From: Rostratula benghalensis
Lineage: Eukaryota; Chordata; Aves; Charadriiformes; Rostratulidae
Length of the DNA: 64,000 nt
Assembly: GCA_013399305.1 (NCBI GenBank)
Contig: VXAI01000307.1
Coordinates: forward strand, 527,936-591,935
Direction of reading: 5' to 3'
Shown one piece after another: positions 12,170 to 25,479 of the stretch; within the stretch, counting starts at the first letter, position 1; every line of letters starts with the position of its first letter. The position numbers and the translations under genes are program-made. A model generated the notes under the pieces. That model was not told the origin of the DNA and made no database searches. It saw only the letters and a list, made by a program, of their open reading frames with translations.

Positions 12170-15100
12170 AAGCTGGGGCTATCACCATCACCCTGCCCCT
12201 AAAACTTTACTCTGGGGCCACTGAGAGCAACGTAACAACAGGAGTAATGCAGGCAGCTCACACTGACCAGGGTGGATAATGCCAAATACTCCTGGCCAAA
12301 GCACACCCTGCACTCCTGGACTGGACAATGAAAACTTAAGAAACCAGTGATACTGCATTTACCACCTCTACCAGGAAGCATCACCATTCAGGGAGCTGAA
12401 CTGGATGCCCCTTTGCAACCTGCCCTGGCAAGGCTGTAAGCATGGGGGTCATTGCAGAGAGACCCCTGAGCACCAAAGAGACCCTCAGCTGTGCCAAGCT
12501 TCCTGAAAGGCTTTTAAAGATGGAACAGGCTTCTCTAGAGGATGGCAGGGTCAGGCATCAGCAGCTGCTTGCAGCCGAGTACAAGCACAGCTTTTTGCGG
12601 TCCTCTGTGGGACCCAGAGCGAAGAAAGTGTTTGTAACTGATTCTGGAGCAAAGATGCCCTTATCTCAGCAGTTCAATAAATACCACAGTTACCCACATT
12701 ATTAAAATGACACACTTTACATACCAGTTCCTACAGCTGCAGCACTCCTTCCCATGGCTACACATGCAGACGGGTGTCACCTCAAATGCTGAAGAGGAAC
12801 CATTTCACCTCTTTTTCTGAGCCTGTTTTCTTCTGCATCACGTCTGATGGCTGCCATCTTGGATGAAAGGCAGGTGACTCCCTCTTTTTCCAAGCTGAGC
12901 ACCAGTGTGCAGATTCTGGCTCATGAACTGCCGAGGTGGGTGACACAAGTTTTCAGTCATGAGGTTCATGCAAAGGAGGCAACTGTCTCTGTACAACAGA
13001 GTTTCCTGAAAGACGAAAACATGAATTTTGGTGCAAACCCAAACCCAAAGTGAACATGCTTTTGCTGATGTTTTTAACAAAAAACTTTCAGAACTTTTAA
13101 AGTTCAGTATAAATGTGACCAAAGTGTCCTATCAGCTTCCTTCCTCAGTTCTGCAAAACAGCCTTACATTGAGTTTCCCTGCAATACTCTGTCCAAATCC
13201 AGTATCAGCCTCCAGTTTTATACAAGTAGGTGAAGTGTGCACCTTTTACACAGAATCTCCAGGTCTCTGTTGCTGCTCTGCTGATGAGAACGGTGAAGCA
13301 CAAAGGAGTCTTTCAGGTTCCGAGCAGATCAGAGCCATATTAAGTGGTTTTCACATGAAAGTGGATGTAGAGCTGCTCCATGCTACTGATGCTTAACTCT
13401 AGAGCCAGAAAGAAAACATCTCAAGTGGAAAATGAGGTATGTGAGATGCAGGGCAATGGTAGACGTTGCTCCGGTACTGTTCTTCTCTGCAAACCTTCCT
13501 GTCTCATACCTCCCTGGCCTGAAATAATTAGAAGTACAAAGCTGCTGACTAAGTGAGCCTTCCTTTCTTTGCTAATAGTGTGACCCTGATGGAGGCAGGA
13601 GGGCTGCAAGTGAAGGGCTGTAACGAAGGCAGGCCACGAAAAGAGCAGAGTAACTGCAGCAGGTTCTATCATCAGCTTTCACCCAGCAGAGGTAAGGTCT
13701 GTGGTCTGATTCCTGCAAATTAGCTGAGAAGCACCTAAGATTGGTGGTCTCCCACCACCTCTCTAGAGTTATAACAAATTCATTCCATCGCACAGGAGAT
13801 CCCAAATGTGGGCACGACTCCTAATCCAAGGAAGGATTAAAGGGGCTAAGGGACTTAGAAAAATCAGGAAATACTCTTTCTTACTTCTGGTTTTCAGAGG
13901 TCTTGTGCCATTTCTCATTGTCACAGGAATAGGCAATGAGGGATATTTCTAATATAATTTGGTTTTGCAAAGTTTGCACAAATCAGGTTTTGTGAACAGA
14001 AGCTCACATGCTTCTGACCTCTGAGAAGCAGCTGTGATTTTGGGCTTCCTATAAGTAAGGGAAGAACACTGTCACTGCACTCAGAGTAGTCTTTCTCATT
14101 TTCTGTGACAGCTATGCAAGATACTCATTTTCACCCAAACTTAAGAAGTAATTTTTGTACTAGATCCCTGGAAGTGTTGGTTAGACTGAGTAAGCACTGC
14201 TCTTTAAATTTCACTCCCTCTTCTGATAACGTATTTCAAATTAGCTGACCTAAAAAGCACTAACAGGTTTCTTCCATCAACTCTTTTTTGAGGCAATATT
14301 TTAAACATGTGGAGGAAACTTATGTATGCATCTAAAAATCTGTCTAAAGGGAAGCATAACATGGAATTGAAGCCTTATTAAATAACCCTGTTACTTAGTA
14401 CCTCAATAAAATCCTTCAGAGCTTGCCTGCGCCTCGCTGCCCTCCCTGTCAGCGCCAAGAGCAGGTTAATGCTGCAGGTGGATGTTGGGCACCTTGTGTA
14501 ACTGTGGAGCTGCTTGTTCTGCACCTCCTTGTGCCTCCCGTGGTCAGAAGCAGTGGGGTTCCCCGTGGCCATTAGCCAAGGGAGACCCTCCACGTTTTAG
14601 GAGTGTTACGAGGAAAAGTCTACAAAATATTTTATTCTCGATTTACTGCTGAAATCCAAAGGTTGGTACATTATTTCGTTGCATAGTGTCACAAGGAAGC
14701 CAGCAATGGCACATTCAAAGTGTGAAGCATAGTTTCCAGGATTTATAGCTGTCTAATTCCCATGGGATTCATTCCCATTGGTCAGCGCTGGATGTATGCT
14801 GGTGACCTGAGTGACATTGTAGCATGAGGCTTTCTGCCCAGGCACCCGCAGGCTTCTCTCACCTTCTAACAGGGGACTAAGCAAAGCTACAGCAAGCACC
14901 ACTGCAAATTCAGAAGGTAAGAGTGTGTGTGGGGGGGGAATATGCCAAGAAGGGAGAAAAATGTGCACAAATAAGGCAGAGAGAGAGCCAGGAGCACATG
15001 AACACTTTCAGATCCTCAGCCAGTCAGGATTCTTTCCGTGTTGAAAGGCTGGAGTTTATCAGTATTACATTATAATTCACGGTTTGATAGTCTTTCAGTC

Positions 15101-18100
15101 AGAAGGGACTGTTCTAAGTTGTTTGACCAATTTTACAGAAGTTAGTAGGTTTTGATTTAATCTGGGGTGAGGAGCTCTGGGGTCTAGAGCTGATCGTTTT
15201 AACAAAGGAGCAAGGAGTGAAAGCATCCGAGGAACTGGCTCAGCGTGGCCAGAGCTGGAGGAGAGGTCAGTTCTGCTGGCATCCCCATTCTGGAGCCTCA
15301 CCCTTCATGTCACTCTGTACTGACTGTCAGCAGCGCTAAAAAATATACATTATACAGCAGAGCAAAGGAGGCAGGACACTGTTCCAGAGCTAACCCCTTA
15401 TCACAGCAAACGGGGGCTGAGCAGATAGTGTAGGTATCCTGGAAAACATGGCACAGTTCATGGGAGCAAAGCACAGGCTGGTGAGCAGATAAACACAACT
15501 CCTGGCAAGGTTTGCTTCCCAAGTGCTTCAGCATGGTCTGCTGCGATGAAGAGGAGTGGAATTTTCCATCTGGTTAGTCAGACCGCATGTGCCACGCTCC
15601 CGGCTCCCTGCTGTGGCTGCTTGCAGATGCCTGTTTAGCTGCAGGCTATGAACTGCGGAGATTTCTCAGGGGCTTCTCCTAGGTCAGGAACAATCACTGG
15701 AAAAGTAGATCAGAGAGCTCACAGAGGAGGTGGCCTGATAAGTTGAGAACGTGCCTTCCCTTTGGCTCAGTTTCTGTAATGAGCTGTGAGAGAGTTCGTG
15801 TCGCCTCTGTTGACAGGGTGCAGCCAGCACCTCTCCAAGCTTCTCTGTGCAACGGCTTTGGGTCCCATGCACCCTCCCCACACCCACGGGCACGGGGGGT
15901 CACCGCTTCACCCATCTGCTCTGTGGTCCGTGACAGGGGATGAGGAGAAAATTCCCTGTCTGGGGAGTCAGTGAGGGTGCTGGGTTAGAGGAGGAGGGTG
16001 CCCAGCAGAGTGCCATTGCCCTTATGGCTGTGCCGCCTGTTGGCAGGGGACAGCCAGCTGGAGCACCCTCTGCTCCTGGGGAGGGCTTCTGAGAGACCAC
16101 CCGGCGTTGTGTGTGCCCCCCTGCCTGTGCCACCCGACCCGTGCTGTCTCGGTGGGTGAATGGGACAAAACTACCGCTGAGACACCGGCTCTGGAGAGCT
16201 GTTTGAAGGGAAGGCCACACTTGCCTTTGAAGTGATCAAAGATGTAAGAGGAGGCAAAAAGCTTCTGAAGCCCAGTGTGTTCCACTGTTAATGGGAAAGC
16301 TGGTTTATTGATTTAACACTGCATTCATGTATTTACACCTCTAAAAGAGCGCTCTGACAGAGATCTTGCTGACTGGGCAAGATCCAAAGATGAGCAGATA
16401 GCTAAATATGACTTTGGTACAAGACACCGTTCTGTGCCTACGAAGGGCATGCATTTAATATCACCCGCAGTCCTGAATAGGAGATTCTGTCTCTTTCTGA
16501 TAGACCTTCCAGGAGATGCTCCACGTTGGGGAGATGTGGAGATTCCTGACGGATGCAGGAACCTTTGAGTTCTCCACTTGGCATCTTAGGGCAAGTCTCT
16601 ACCCCAATGTCAACGGGTGTTTTGTCGAAATTAGGAGCCTAAGAAACATGGCAGAAGGGTGTCATAGAAACAATGAAATAAAGTCACTCCAGAAGAGAGG
16701 TGCTTTTCCTAGAGAGAACTTGAAGGAATGGAAGTTCATCAGGGGTGGCTGAAAGCAGCTGCTTTTAGGGGCTTCTGCAATTCAGTGAAGGAAAGTCAAG
16801 GGTGTAGATTCTGCTCTGCTTTCTGTAGTTTTGAGTACTGTAGTTTTGAATTCTTCTCCTTGCAGAAAGCCAGTGAATAAATGAATATAGTCCCAATGGA
16901 ACACAAATTGCAAAATCAGACCCCAGAAGTCAAGACAATACTTGTGTCTGTAGTCTGAGATCTCGCTTGCGAGGGGAAGAGAAGGAACCTCACTGAGGGA
17001 AGCAACGATTTAATGGGGTATCTAGAAGAAACTCGGAGGTGCTGCTGTCCCAGTGACTGCTGCAGGATCATCCACTTTGACTAAGCTTTTCATGCACGTT
17101 TGCGTTTTAGCCTCTAAGACTGTGTCTGCAGGGTGCTGTATGCCTGAGTGTTTGCATATCCACACTGATTAAGCTACAGCCTCTTGGTGTGTCAATGTCA
17201 GTATTACCATTAAGTTCAGTTCAGCTCCTCTACAGCAGCACTGACTGCTTCTTCCTAATTATCATGCATAATTTATAGGGTCAGGTAGACCCAGGCTTAT
17301 ATAATTTCCCTGGAATCATCATGAATTCATCATCACCAGAAGAGAGTAATGCAGGTTCAGAATTTTTTTCTAAATAGTATATTCCACTTAAAAGATAATT
17401 AATTAACACAGGGCTATTCCTGTCCTGAAAAAGGAGGTCAGACTAGAAGATCACAATTGGTCCCTTTTGTCCTTGTAATACATATACACATATACAGCAT
17501 TGGGAGCTGTCGGAGAAGAGCACAATGCCAATGGTAATACCGCACAGAGAATGCCAAAGAAAATTGACCAAGTTAAATTTGGACAAATATATCATCAGAG
17601 CAGCAGAAGTAAAGCATTTCCACCCTGTTTGCCCAGCTCAGAGAAGGCAGACTCAGCCCACAGTAGAATCAGAACAAACTCCCTGGAACAACAGGAGGGC
17701 TTTTGGACTTTCTCTACTTTGTACGACTCACTCATGTAGCATGCCCAAAAGAAAGGCACATGCTGGTGTTGGAAAGCCATGCAAGCCATTCCTCTGAAGT
17801 AATTACTTGCCACTTCAGACATCTGAGGTTATGAACAGGGAGCAGGGTATATATGAGGTATATGTGGTATTGCAGTGTCTCATCTGCAGAAAAAGAAACA
17901 TGCTCAGAGCAAATAATAATAACAATTAATAATTGTGTGTTCAGAGTTCTGCTGCTGCCACAAGGAAATACTGTTTACTATTTATGTGTTGCTTGGCTGC
18001 ATAAAAATTGCAGTCAAACCTCCTGGGATACCCTACATGCAGCTCTGCAGCTTCCTTTCAACATCTGCCATTTCACTTTTGGCCTTCCTGCTCCTGTGGC

Positions 18101-19409
18101 TGTCCTGTGGGATGCTACCACCCTGCCCTGAAGATTAGATTTCCTCCTCCCTGGCTTCTCAGGGACCTGCAAACATCACAACACACAGGGACTGTTCCAG
18201 GGTGATTGCTTCCAACCTAATAACCTGTGTTTCCTGAGAGCCCAGTGCTTATTGCAAACCTGGCTTCTCCCCAACCCTTCTTGGTTGCCCCATCCCCACC
18301 CGGCCGTGGTGGCAGGCAGCTGGGGAAGAGCAGCAGGAAAGAGCTGCTGTGGAGGGACTGGAGCAGAGAAAGGTCAAAGTGAGAATAACTCTGTAAAGGT
18401 GAATATCCCCAGAAAAAGACCCTGGACTATGAAGAAACCCCCCTCGGATTTGAGCCTCACTATTGGAAAAACATCACTCAGAGGGAATGGAGTGAGATCA
18501 AGCAAGGCAGGAGATGAAGGGATAGGAACAGATTGGGTTATTTTCACTCTATTAGGAGCTTTCAGCTAACCTGGCAAGAATTGCCTCTTGCTGGGCAGAT
18601 ACTGGTTTTCAGAAATAAGGATGTGGAGAAGAGGACAGGGAAAGGCCCAACATCTACTTTGGCTTCAGCTTGTGGCAAGGCACATCCATCCTGTGCCGCA
18701 CTGAACACTACCCTTCTCCACAGCAGGACATGCTCTTATTGAATTAATTTGCATGTGAGAGTTCCAATAAGAAATAATATCTTTGTAAGGGCAATCCCTG
18801 GGAGTGATGCCATCCCTCATCCTGGCAGGATATGTTTCGTAGTGCTTCAGATGGTGTGTGAAGATGGGCCCTGAGAAATGCTTCTACCTGCTGTGAATTC
18901 ACTTGTGATGTTGCCGTACACATCTCTTCCTGGAGCAGCCAGAGCAATTGCACACATCTGAAATTCGGATGTCAACACTTAGGAGTAAGTGACTCTGAGA
19001 GAGCTGCCAACTGCAAAAAGAAACTTCTCTTAGTTGCATAAAGAGCTGGTTAATAGCTAAAATGCCAGTGGAGCGTAGAAGAGAGAGCTCTGGCACTTTG
19101 CTTTTTATGAGTGATCTGCTGCAGAAGCAGAAAGTGATTTTCTGGCCATCTTGACAAAGAACACAAACTGCACCAATATACAACCAGGCAGCTGTTTGCT
19201 GTCAGCATCCTGTGCTGAAACTCTGCTGCACACACAACCTGTAACGGTGAAGGAAAGAAATCAAAAAACAGTGTCCTGTGGACATTAGAACTGTCTCCGT
19301 GCTGCACAAACCATGGAATAAACCTGCATTCTGGAATCAGGGGTAAAATGTAAATAGGATAGACTTAAACGTACAAATACAACAAAGCAAGCCAAAAAAA
19401 GGTCTTTAG
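12170..19409. other. Intergenic stretch, no gene seen
   Basis: About 7 kb of unique-looking sequence without recognisable coding exons, RNA genes or mobile elements. The longest open frame is about 122 codons (13028-13396), which carries no family signature. A short G-run follows a (GT)n stretch near 14920-14938. Unannotated lncRNA exons cannot be excluded by eye. Confidence 0.55.
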
Positions 19410-19735
19410 AATCATAGAATCACAGAGTAGTTTATGCTGAAAGGGAGCTTAAAGGCCCCCACAGTCCCAGCCCCTGCCCTGGGCAGGGACACCTCCCACC
19501 ACACCAGGTTGCTCCAAGCCCCCTCCAACCTGGCCTTGAACCCCTCCAGGGATGGGGCAGCCACAGCTTCTTTGGGCAACCTGGGCCAGGGTCTCACCAC
19601 CCTCAAACCAAAGAATTTCTTTCTGGTATCTCATCTAAATCTCCCCTCTTTCAACTTAAAACCATTACCCGTTGTCCCATCACTCCCTTCCCTGATCAAG
19701 AGTCCCTCCCCAGCTTTCCTGGAGTCTCTTTAGGG
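19410..19735 (-). mobile_element. CR1 LINE 3' fragment
   Basis: Begins with the reverse complement of the CR1 terminal octamers ('atcatagaatcacaga'), then the conserved 3' UTR words for 'ggcagggacacctcccacc', 'caggttgctccaagccc' and 'ctcaccaccctcaaac'. About 325 bases, 5'-truncated. It is the first of four CR1 pieces packed into 3.2 kb. Confidence 0.93.
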
Positions 19736-19739
19736 AAAG

Positions 19740-20599
19740 TCATGGATTTGACAGACGGACCACTCGGTGGATAAGGAACTGGCTGGATGGCCACACTCAA
19801 AGAGGTTGTGGTCAACTGCTCAATGTCCATGTGGTGACCAGTGACAAGTGGTATTCCTCAGAGGTCGGTACCTGGGATCAGTGCTGTTTAACATCTTTGT
19901 TGAAGACATGGACAGTGGGACTGAGTGCACCCTCAGCAAATTTGCCAATGACATCAAGGTGTGTGGCTGGAGGGGAGGGTGGGATGCTATCCAGAGGGAC
20001 ATGGACAGGCTGGAGAGGTGGGCTCATGCAAAATTCATGAAGTTCAACCAAGCCAAGTGCAGAGTCTTGCACGTGTCAGGGCAATGCCAAGCACAAATAA
20101 AGGTCAGGCGGAGAATGGCTGGAGAGCAGGCCTGAGGAGAAGATTTGGGAATGATGGTGGATGAGCAGCTCAACATGAGCTGGCAGTGAGCACTGTCAGC
20201 CCAGAAAACCAACTGCATCCTGGGCTGCATCAAAAGAAGTGTGGCCAGCAGGTCGTGGGGAGGTGATTCTGCCCCTCTGCTCTGCTCTCCTCTCATTAGG
20301 CCCCTCAGGGAGTTCTGTGTCCAACCTAAGCACAGGAAGGACAGGGACCTGTTGGAATGGGTCCAGAGGAGGCCACAAAGATGCTCAGAGGGCTGGAGCA
20401 CCTCTGCTATGAAGACAGGCTGAGAGAGCTGGGGTTGTTCAGCCTGGAGAAGAGGAGGCTCCAGGGAGACCTTAGAGCCCCTTCCAGTATCTGAAGGGGC
20501 TACAGGAGAGCTGGAGAGGGACTCAGGGCAGGGCAGAGGGTGGGACTGGATGATCTTTAAGGTCCCTTCCAACTCTAACCATTCTATGATTCTATGACT
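19740..20599 (+). mobile_element. CR1 LINE fragment with reverse-transcriptase remnant
   Basis: The 5' part encodes the end of the CR1 ORF2 reverse transcriptase: LGSVLFNIFVEDMDSGTEC followed by LSKFANDIKVCG. The catalytic FADD motif reads FAND here, and the frame is broken by stops. The 3' part is the standard CR1 tail and it ends in 'ttctatgattctatgac' at the terminus. It is an inactive, 5'-truncated copy. Confidence 0.93.
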
Positions 20600-21105
20600 G
20601 GAAGGGGCTCCAAGGTTTCCCTGGACACTTCTCCAGGCTGAACCCCCCCACCTCTCTCAGCCTGTCTTCATAGCAGAGGGGCTCCAGCCCTCCCAGCACC
20701 TCCGGGGCCCCCTCTGGCCCCGCTCCAACAGCTCCATGTCCTTCTGATGTTGGTGGCCTCAGATCTGGAGGCAGCACTGGGGGGCTCTCCCCAGAGCAGA
20801 GGGGCAGAATCCCCCCCCTTGCCCTGCCGGCCACGCTGCTGGGGATGCAGCCCAGGGTGTGAGGGGGTTTCTGGGCTGCCAGCACACAGTGTGTGGAGCT
20901 TCTCATCCACCAACAGCCCCAAGTCCTTCTCCTCAGGGCTGATCTCCAGCCATTCTCAGCCCAAACTGGGGTTGCCCTGACCCAGGCAGGGGACCCTGCG
21001 CTTGGCCTGGGTGAACTTCATGAGGTTTACATTGGCCCATCACTCCAGCCTGTCTCGGTCCCTCTGGATGGCAGCCTTCCCTCCAGCGTCGACCACACCA
21101 CACAA
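20600..21105 (-). mobile_element. CR1 LINE internal fragment, inverted
   Basis: Reverse-complement CR1 sequence starting directly after the 3' end of the plus-strand copy. Recognisable words include those for 'ctccaggctgaac', 'agcagaggggctccagccct' and 'ccaagtccttctcctcaggg'. It lacks its own 3' terminus, so it forms an inverted pair with the copy at 19740-20599 rather than an independent full insertion. Confidence 0.9.
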
Positions 21106-21109
21106 ATTA

Positions 21110-21759
21110 TTTTTTGAAGGAACTTGTTAGTGGCATGAAACCTAAATCTAGCCTCTTTAAATGCCTCAAGCAGAAGAACTGCTAGGCAATTTGTACTGCC
21201 AGTAGGAAAGCTTGGGGCTGGAAGGAAGAGTCAGAGGTGCATTAGGGCAGGGAAGAAAAGCTAAATGACTCCTCACACCTATTGTCATGCTGTGGGAATC
21301 TGGGTGCATTTCCACCACAGAACCTTTACAGAAGAGGGATCCATTCTTCAGTGGAAGTGTCAGTAAAGTTTGTTAAACAGTTTGACAAAATGCTGTTTGT
21401 AAAACTTCAGACATCACCAGAGTGACCACATTTAACGCCTGCAGTTCACACTGCCTGGGTCTGTATAGTAATATACAGAGATGTCTTTTAAAATGGTACA
21501 AAACAAATCACACACGCTCCCAAAGCAGAACTCCTCCTCAAATTGTGCAGCACAAGTTCCCTGTGCCCCTAGAGAAGCAGGGAGCATGAGCTGGGATTCA
21601 AAATAACTGAAATGTCTCAATCATACTCTCAGCAGAACCAAGGAGAAAATGAGGGCACTTTTGAGTGACAGAAACTTCAGGAGCTCACAAAAGTTTGTTT
21701 CACTCATCAGTTGAAACTACTCTGTCAAAAATTTGGAGTAATAACTTTTGTCATCAGAT
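21110..21759. other. Unique spacer between CR1 copies
   Basis: About 650 bases of unique-looking sequence with no gene signal. Nothing recognisable was seen on either strand. Confidence 0.5.
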
Positions 21760-22601
21760 ATACCACACCAAAGGCTGTGCCACCATCCAGTGAGACCTGG
21801 ACAGGATGGAGAGCTGGGCAGAGAGGAACCTCATGAAATTCAAGAAGGGCAAGTGCAGGGTCCTGCACCCGGGGAGGAATAACCCTATGGACTAGCACAG
21901 GTTGGTGCTGACCTGCTGGAGACCAGCTCTGCAGAGACCTGGAAATCCTGGTGGACAACAAGTTGCCCATGAGCCAGCCATGTGCCCTTGTGGCCCGAGG
22001 GCCAGTGGTCTGTTGGGGGGCATTAAAAAGAGCGTGGCCAGTGGGTGGAGGGAGGTCTTCCTCCCCCTCTTCTCTAGCCTGGAGCGGCCCCATCTGGAGC
22101 ACTGGGTCCAGTTCTGGGCTCCCCAGTTCCAGGACAGGGAAATTCTGGAGAGGGCAGAGCAAAGGGCTACAAGGATGATCAAGGGAATGGAGTGTCTCTC
22201 TGCTGAGGCTGAGGGACCTGGGGCTGTTCAGCTGGAGAAGGAAGAGCAGACTGAGAGGGGACCTCACTGATGCTGAGCAATAGCTAAAGTGTGGGGAGCA
22301 AGAAGATGGGGCCAGACTCTTCTCAGTGGTGCACAGTGATAGGACAAGGGGCAACAGGCACAAGCTGGAACATGGGAAATTCCATCTGAACATGGGGAAA
22401 AATTTCTTTCCTTTGAGGGTGGCAGAGCCCTGGCAAAGGCTGCCCAGAGAGGTGGTGGAGTCTCCATCTCTGGAGGTACTCAAATCCTACCTGGACACGT
22501 TCCTGTGGGACCTGCTCTGGGTGACCCTGCTCTGGCAGGGGGTTGGACTGGATGATCTCCAGAGGTCCCTTCCAACCCCTACCATTCTGTCATGCTTTGA
22601 T
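21760..22601 (+). mobile_element. CR1 LINE 3' fragment
   Basis: Plus-strand CR1 running from the end of ORF2 (words for 'gagagctgggcagagaggaac') through the 3' UTR to 'ccattctgtcatgctttgat', a mutated tail. The 252-codon minus-strand open frame over it is an antisense artefact of the repeat. Stops in the sense frame show it is inactive. Confidence 0.93.
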
Positions 22602-25420
22602 ATACCATTTTTTAACAATCCCTCCCATTGTCCAGTCAGAAATTCTGATCAAAATGTGCTGGCAGGTGGTGTGGGTGAGTCACCTGCTCCTCCTCTTTCA
22701 GCCCTCCTGGGCCTGTTCTCCTTGGCCTTTGCTCTCCCTTCAGACTGTGTCGAGGACGATGTGCTGTAGCAGCCAGAGCTGTGAAAAAATTATCATTAGA
22801 GGCATTCAAATGAAGAAATATTACAGCTCAGGTGGGAGTCGATCTACATCAGTCTGATCCAAACCAAAACACTTAATTTACATTTCTGATTTTTTGTTTA
22901 ACTTTGTGTGTTGCAAGAGTTGAAAATTTTGACTTTCTGTTCCAAAATAAGGCAAAAATTGAATGTTTAAATGTTGGCATTTCCCGTAGCAATTAGATTC
23001 TGTTATTTGAGCAGCTCTGTGAAATGCAAAGAAGATTCATTTGCAGAAACTCTGCTAACTTGGAATGAAGGTCACAGCCGCATGAACGCATGCTGCTCCC
23101 TGGGCCGAGTGAGCAGGGCAGGACACAATTAATCCCAACCCCCAAATTAAGGTTACTGTGACAAGAAGAACAAGACCACAGAATGGCAAAATCCAGGGAA
23201 GGAAGTATATTCTTCTATACTGATTAATATACAAGAAAATCACATCTTTCCCCAGGACAATTAGCAACTGGGAATATCCCAGTGACTTTCTACGGCCCAG
23301 CAGAAAACACCCGTGTTCCTGTGACACATCCAGGTAAGGGTGGTTCATGTACACCCTCCCAGGCATCTGCGTGTTCAGGTGACAGGGCTGTGTACACTTA
23401 CACCTGCAGTCCCTTACAGCGTGCTCCTTGAGGGGTGTTTTTGTCAGCAGTCCAGACAAACTGGGCCCTTTCAAATGGCTGATGCAGTGAGTGGTTATCG
23501 GAACGCAGTGAAACCTTGGCCCAGGGGACACAGCCATCTGCTTGGGGTTTTCTGGCCCAACACCACAGGCAAGTTGTGTGTGGTAAACTGAAATGTCCAC
23601 GACTGCCTTTTAACAGAAATTCACCTGTGAGTTTTTCCCTTATCATGACATTATGGATCAACACTCGACCCATCTCTGTGTGTTTTCCTTTTTAAACATC
23701 CAACAGATATCCAATGTCTTTCTTAAAAAACAGAGAGATGATAAAAATGTAGTTGTTCTCCTGGACCTGCAAACCTCTCTTTCAGACACACAAAGCCTCT
23801 GTAAAAATCTGTTGCAAGAGTCCTTTGCCCAGAACTTTACTAGTGTAGGACTGAGGTCTAAGTTGTGGTGAGATACAGACTGAGGGCGTGCTTAGAGGAG
23901 TGGGAGCAAAACAAACTGCCCTCTCCCTGTGTAACATTTTTAATCTGCTTGTGAGATTTTGAAAGATTGCTTTGTGGAGAAAATCACCAGGGAGCTGATT
24001 TGGGAAAACTATTTCAGGCTGTTTCGCAACAAGCCCTCCCTTTATCTTCAAATGGCGGTGCAGGGATAGCATCAGAGGACCCTTTATAAGGTGACAAAGT
24101 GACAGGGCACAGTTGTCTTGTCTTTCCTCATTGCCTGTCATGAGGGGGACATTGTGAGCTTCCTTTTTACCCATTGCTGATAACATACAGTATCATGTGG
24201 CCTCTGTGCGATGGGGATGATCAAAGTGGGCAAAAAGAAGAGACTTGGGCAGGTAGCTCACCGAGGAGTTTGCTCTCCCAGTGCTGCTCCATCCTAGAAA
24301 GACTCTGCCTGAGTATCAGGCACCTCCATCCCAAGGGAGCAGAGCTCTTCTCCTCCAGAGCTTCAGACTGCTGCTCTGAAGGTGGCTGGAAACAGCCACG
24401 TTGCAAGTTGAAATGAAATGTGAAAAAAAAGTTGCTGAAGGGGAAGGTTTAAGGCATTTGTCACCGTGAGTTTATGGCTGAAAGAGACCTGGGGATTAAA
24501 AAACTGGGTAGGACTTAGCACAGATTCTTGGAGCCAAGCTGAACTTCAGGGATAGGAAGTGGAAAAGGACAATAACTCACGGTTAGCCAACCATTGGTCC
24601 CCAAGGTAGATTCAGGGATTCATGCGGAGCGTTTGAAGGATGGCCAGACGTGTGGCAGCTCTGCCCCTCTCTGGGTAGTGCCAGAAACGCACTGAGCACA
24701 AAGAGCGCTCGTGTCTGCAGGTGTCCGAGCCTCCAGCAGACAGCCATGGTGAAGTCAGGCACCCTGCTCTAAGAGCAGCTGCTGGCTAAGCCACTGAAAG
24801 AAGCAGGGGCACAAGAAATAAGAGATGTCCTTCTTCTGGATGGCCCCACTCGTGGCTGATGTCGTGGCCTGAGCAGAAGAGCGAAGACCAGGCAGGTACC
24901 AGGCTGTGCTGCTACCATCCTCCTCCTTTCCCCCTGTGTCTGGAGTGGGTCTCAGCCACATTTCTGCAGGAATGTTTTGGGTGCATTGTGCAAGTAGAGT
25001 GCTGGAGTCTATTCCTCATACCCAAAGACATCAATTTTGTTTGGAATAAGATTATATTCTTGTGTAGCCCATTCCAATATGTGCTTTGCTGGAAAGGTGA
25101 CTGAAACTTTGCAGAGAACAGGGCTTGGGTTTCCAGCCCCAGCTAATGCTTGCACGACTTGAGACCTCATGCAGCCTTCAATGGGAAGTTTAGTGCCATT
25201 TCCTCCATTTACATGTGAGCAACCAAGTTGCATGAAGACCAAGGCATCTGTTGGTGGCAGAGAGTGGGTCCTTGTCTCCTGATGCAGCAATGGCCTGTGC
25301 CCATGCCAGTTTGGCAGATGAAGCAAGTTGGAACAAGGGAGAACGACAGAGGTAGTCAAGACCCCAGGCCGCAAAATAGCCCATCTGGAAAAGCCCCTTT
25401 AATGACTGCCCTAATTAACT
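22602..25420. other. Intergenic stretch with one long uncharacterised ORF
   Basis: No recognised gene. It contains a 181-codon minus-strand open frame at 23055-23600 with one hydrophobic stretch near its C-terminus (ILPFCGLVLLVTVTLIWGLG), and a 134-codon minus-strand frame at 23782-24186. Neither resembles a known family, and no promoter or exon structure supports them. Confidence 0.45.
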
Positions 25421-25474
25421 GTTGGAGTCAATGATCTTAAAGGTATTCCAACCTAAATCATATAATGATAGTAT
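25421..25474 (+). mobile_element. CR1 3' tail fragment
   Basis: Short plus-strand tail: 'ttggagtcaatgatcttaaa', then 'ggtattccaacctaaatcat' with a degenerate octamer end. It sits head to head with the inverted CR1 copy that starts six bases later. Confidence 0.7.
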
Positions 25475-25479
25475 GTCAA

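Noticed and set aside
20024..20572. Minus-strand open frame of 182 codons
   Set aside because: Antisense to the CR1 copy at 19740-20599, so it is repeat-derived.
21725..22483. Minus-strand open frame of 252 codons
   Set aside because: It is antisense to a plus-strand CR1 copy; similar antisense frames recur over other CR1 fragments.
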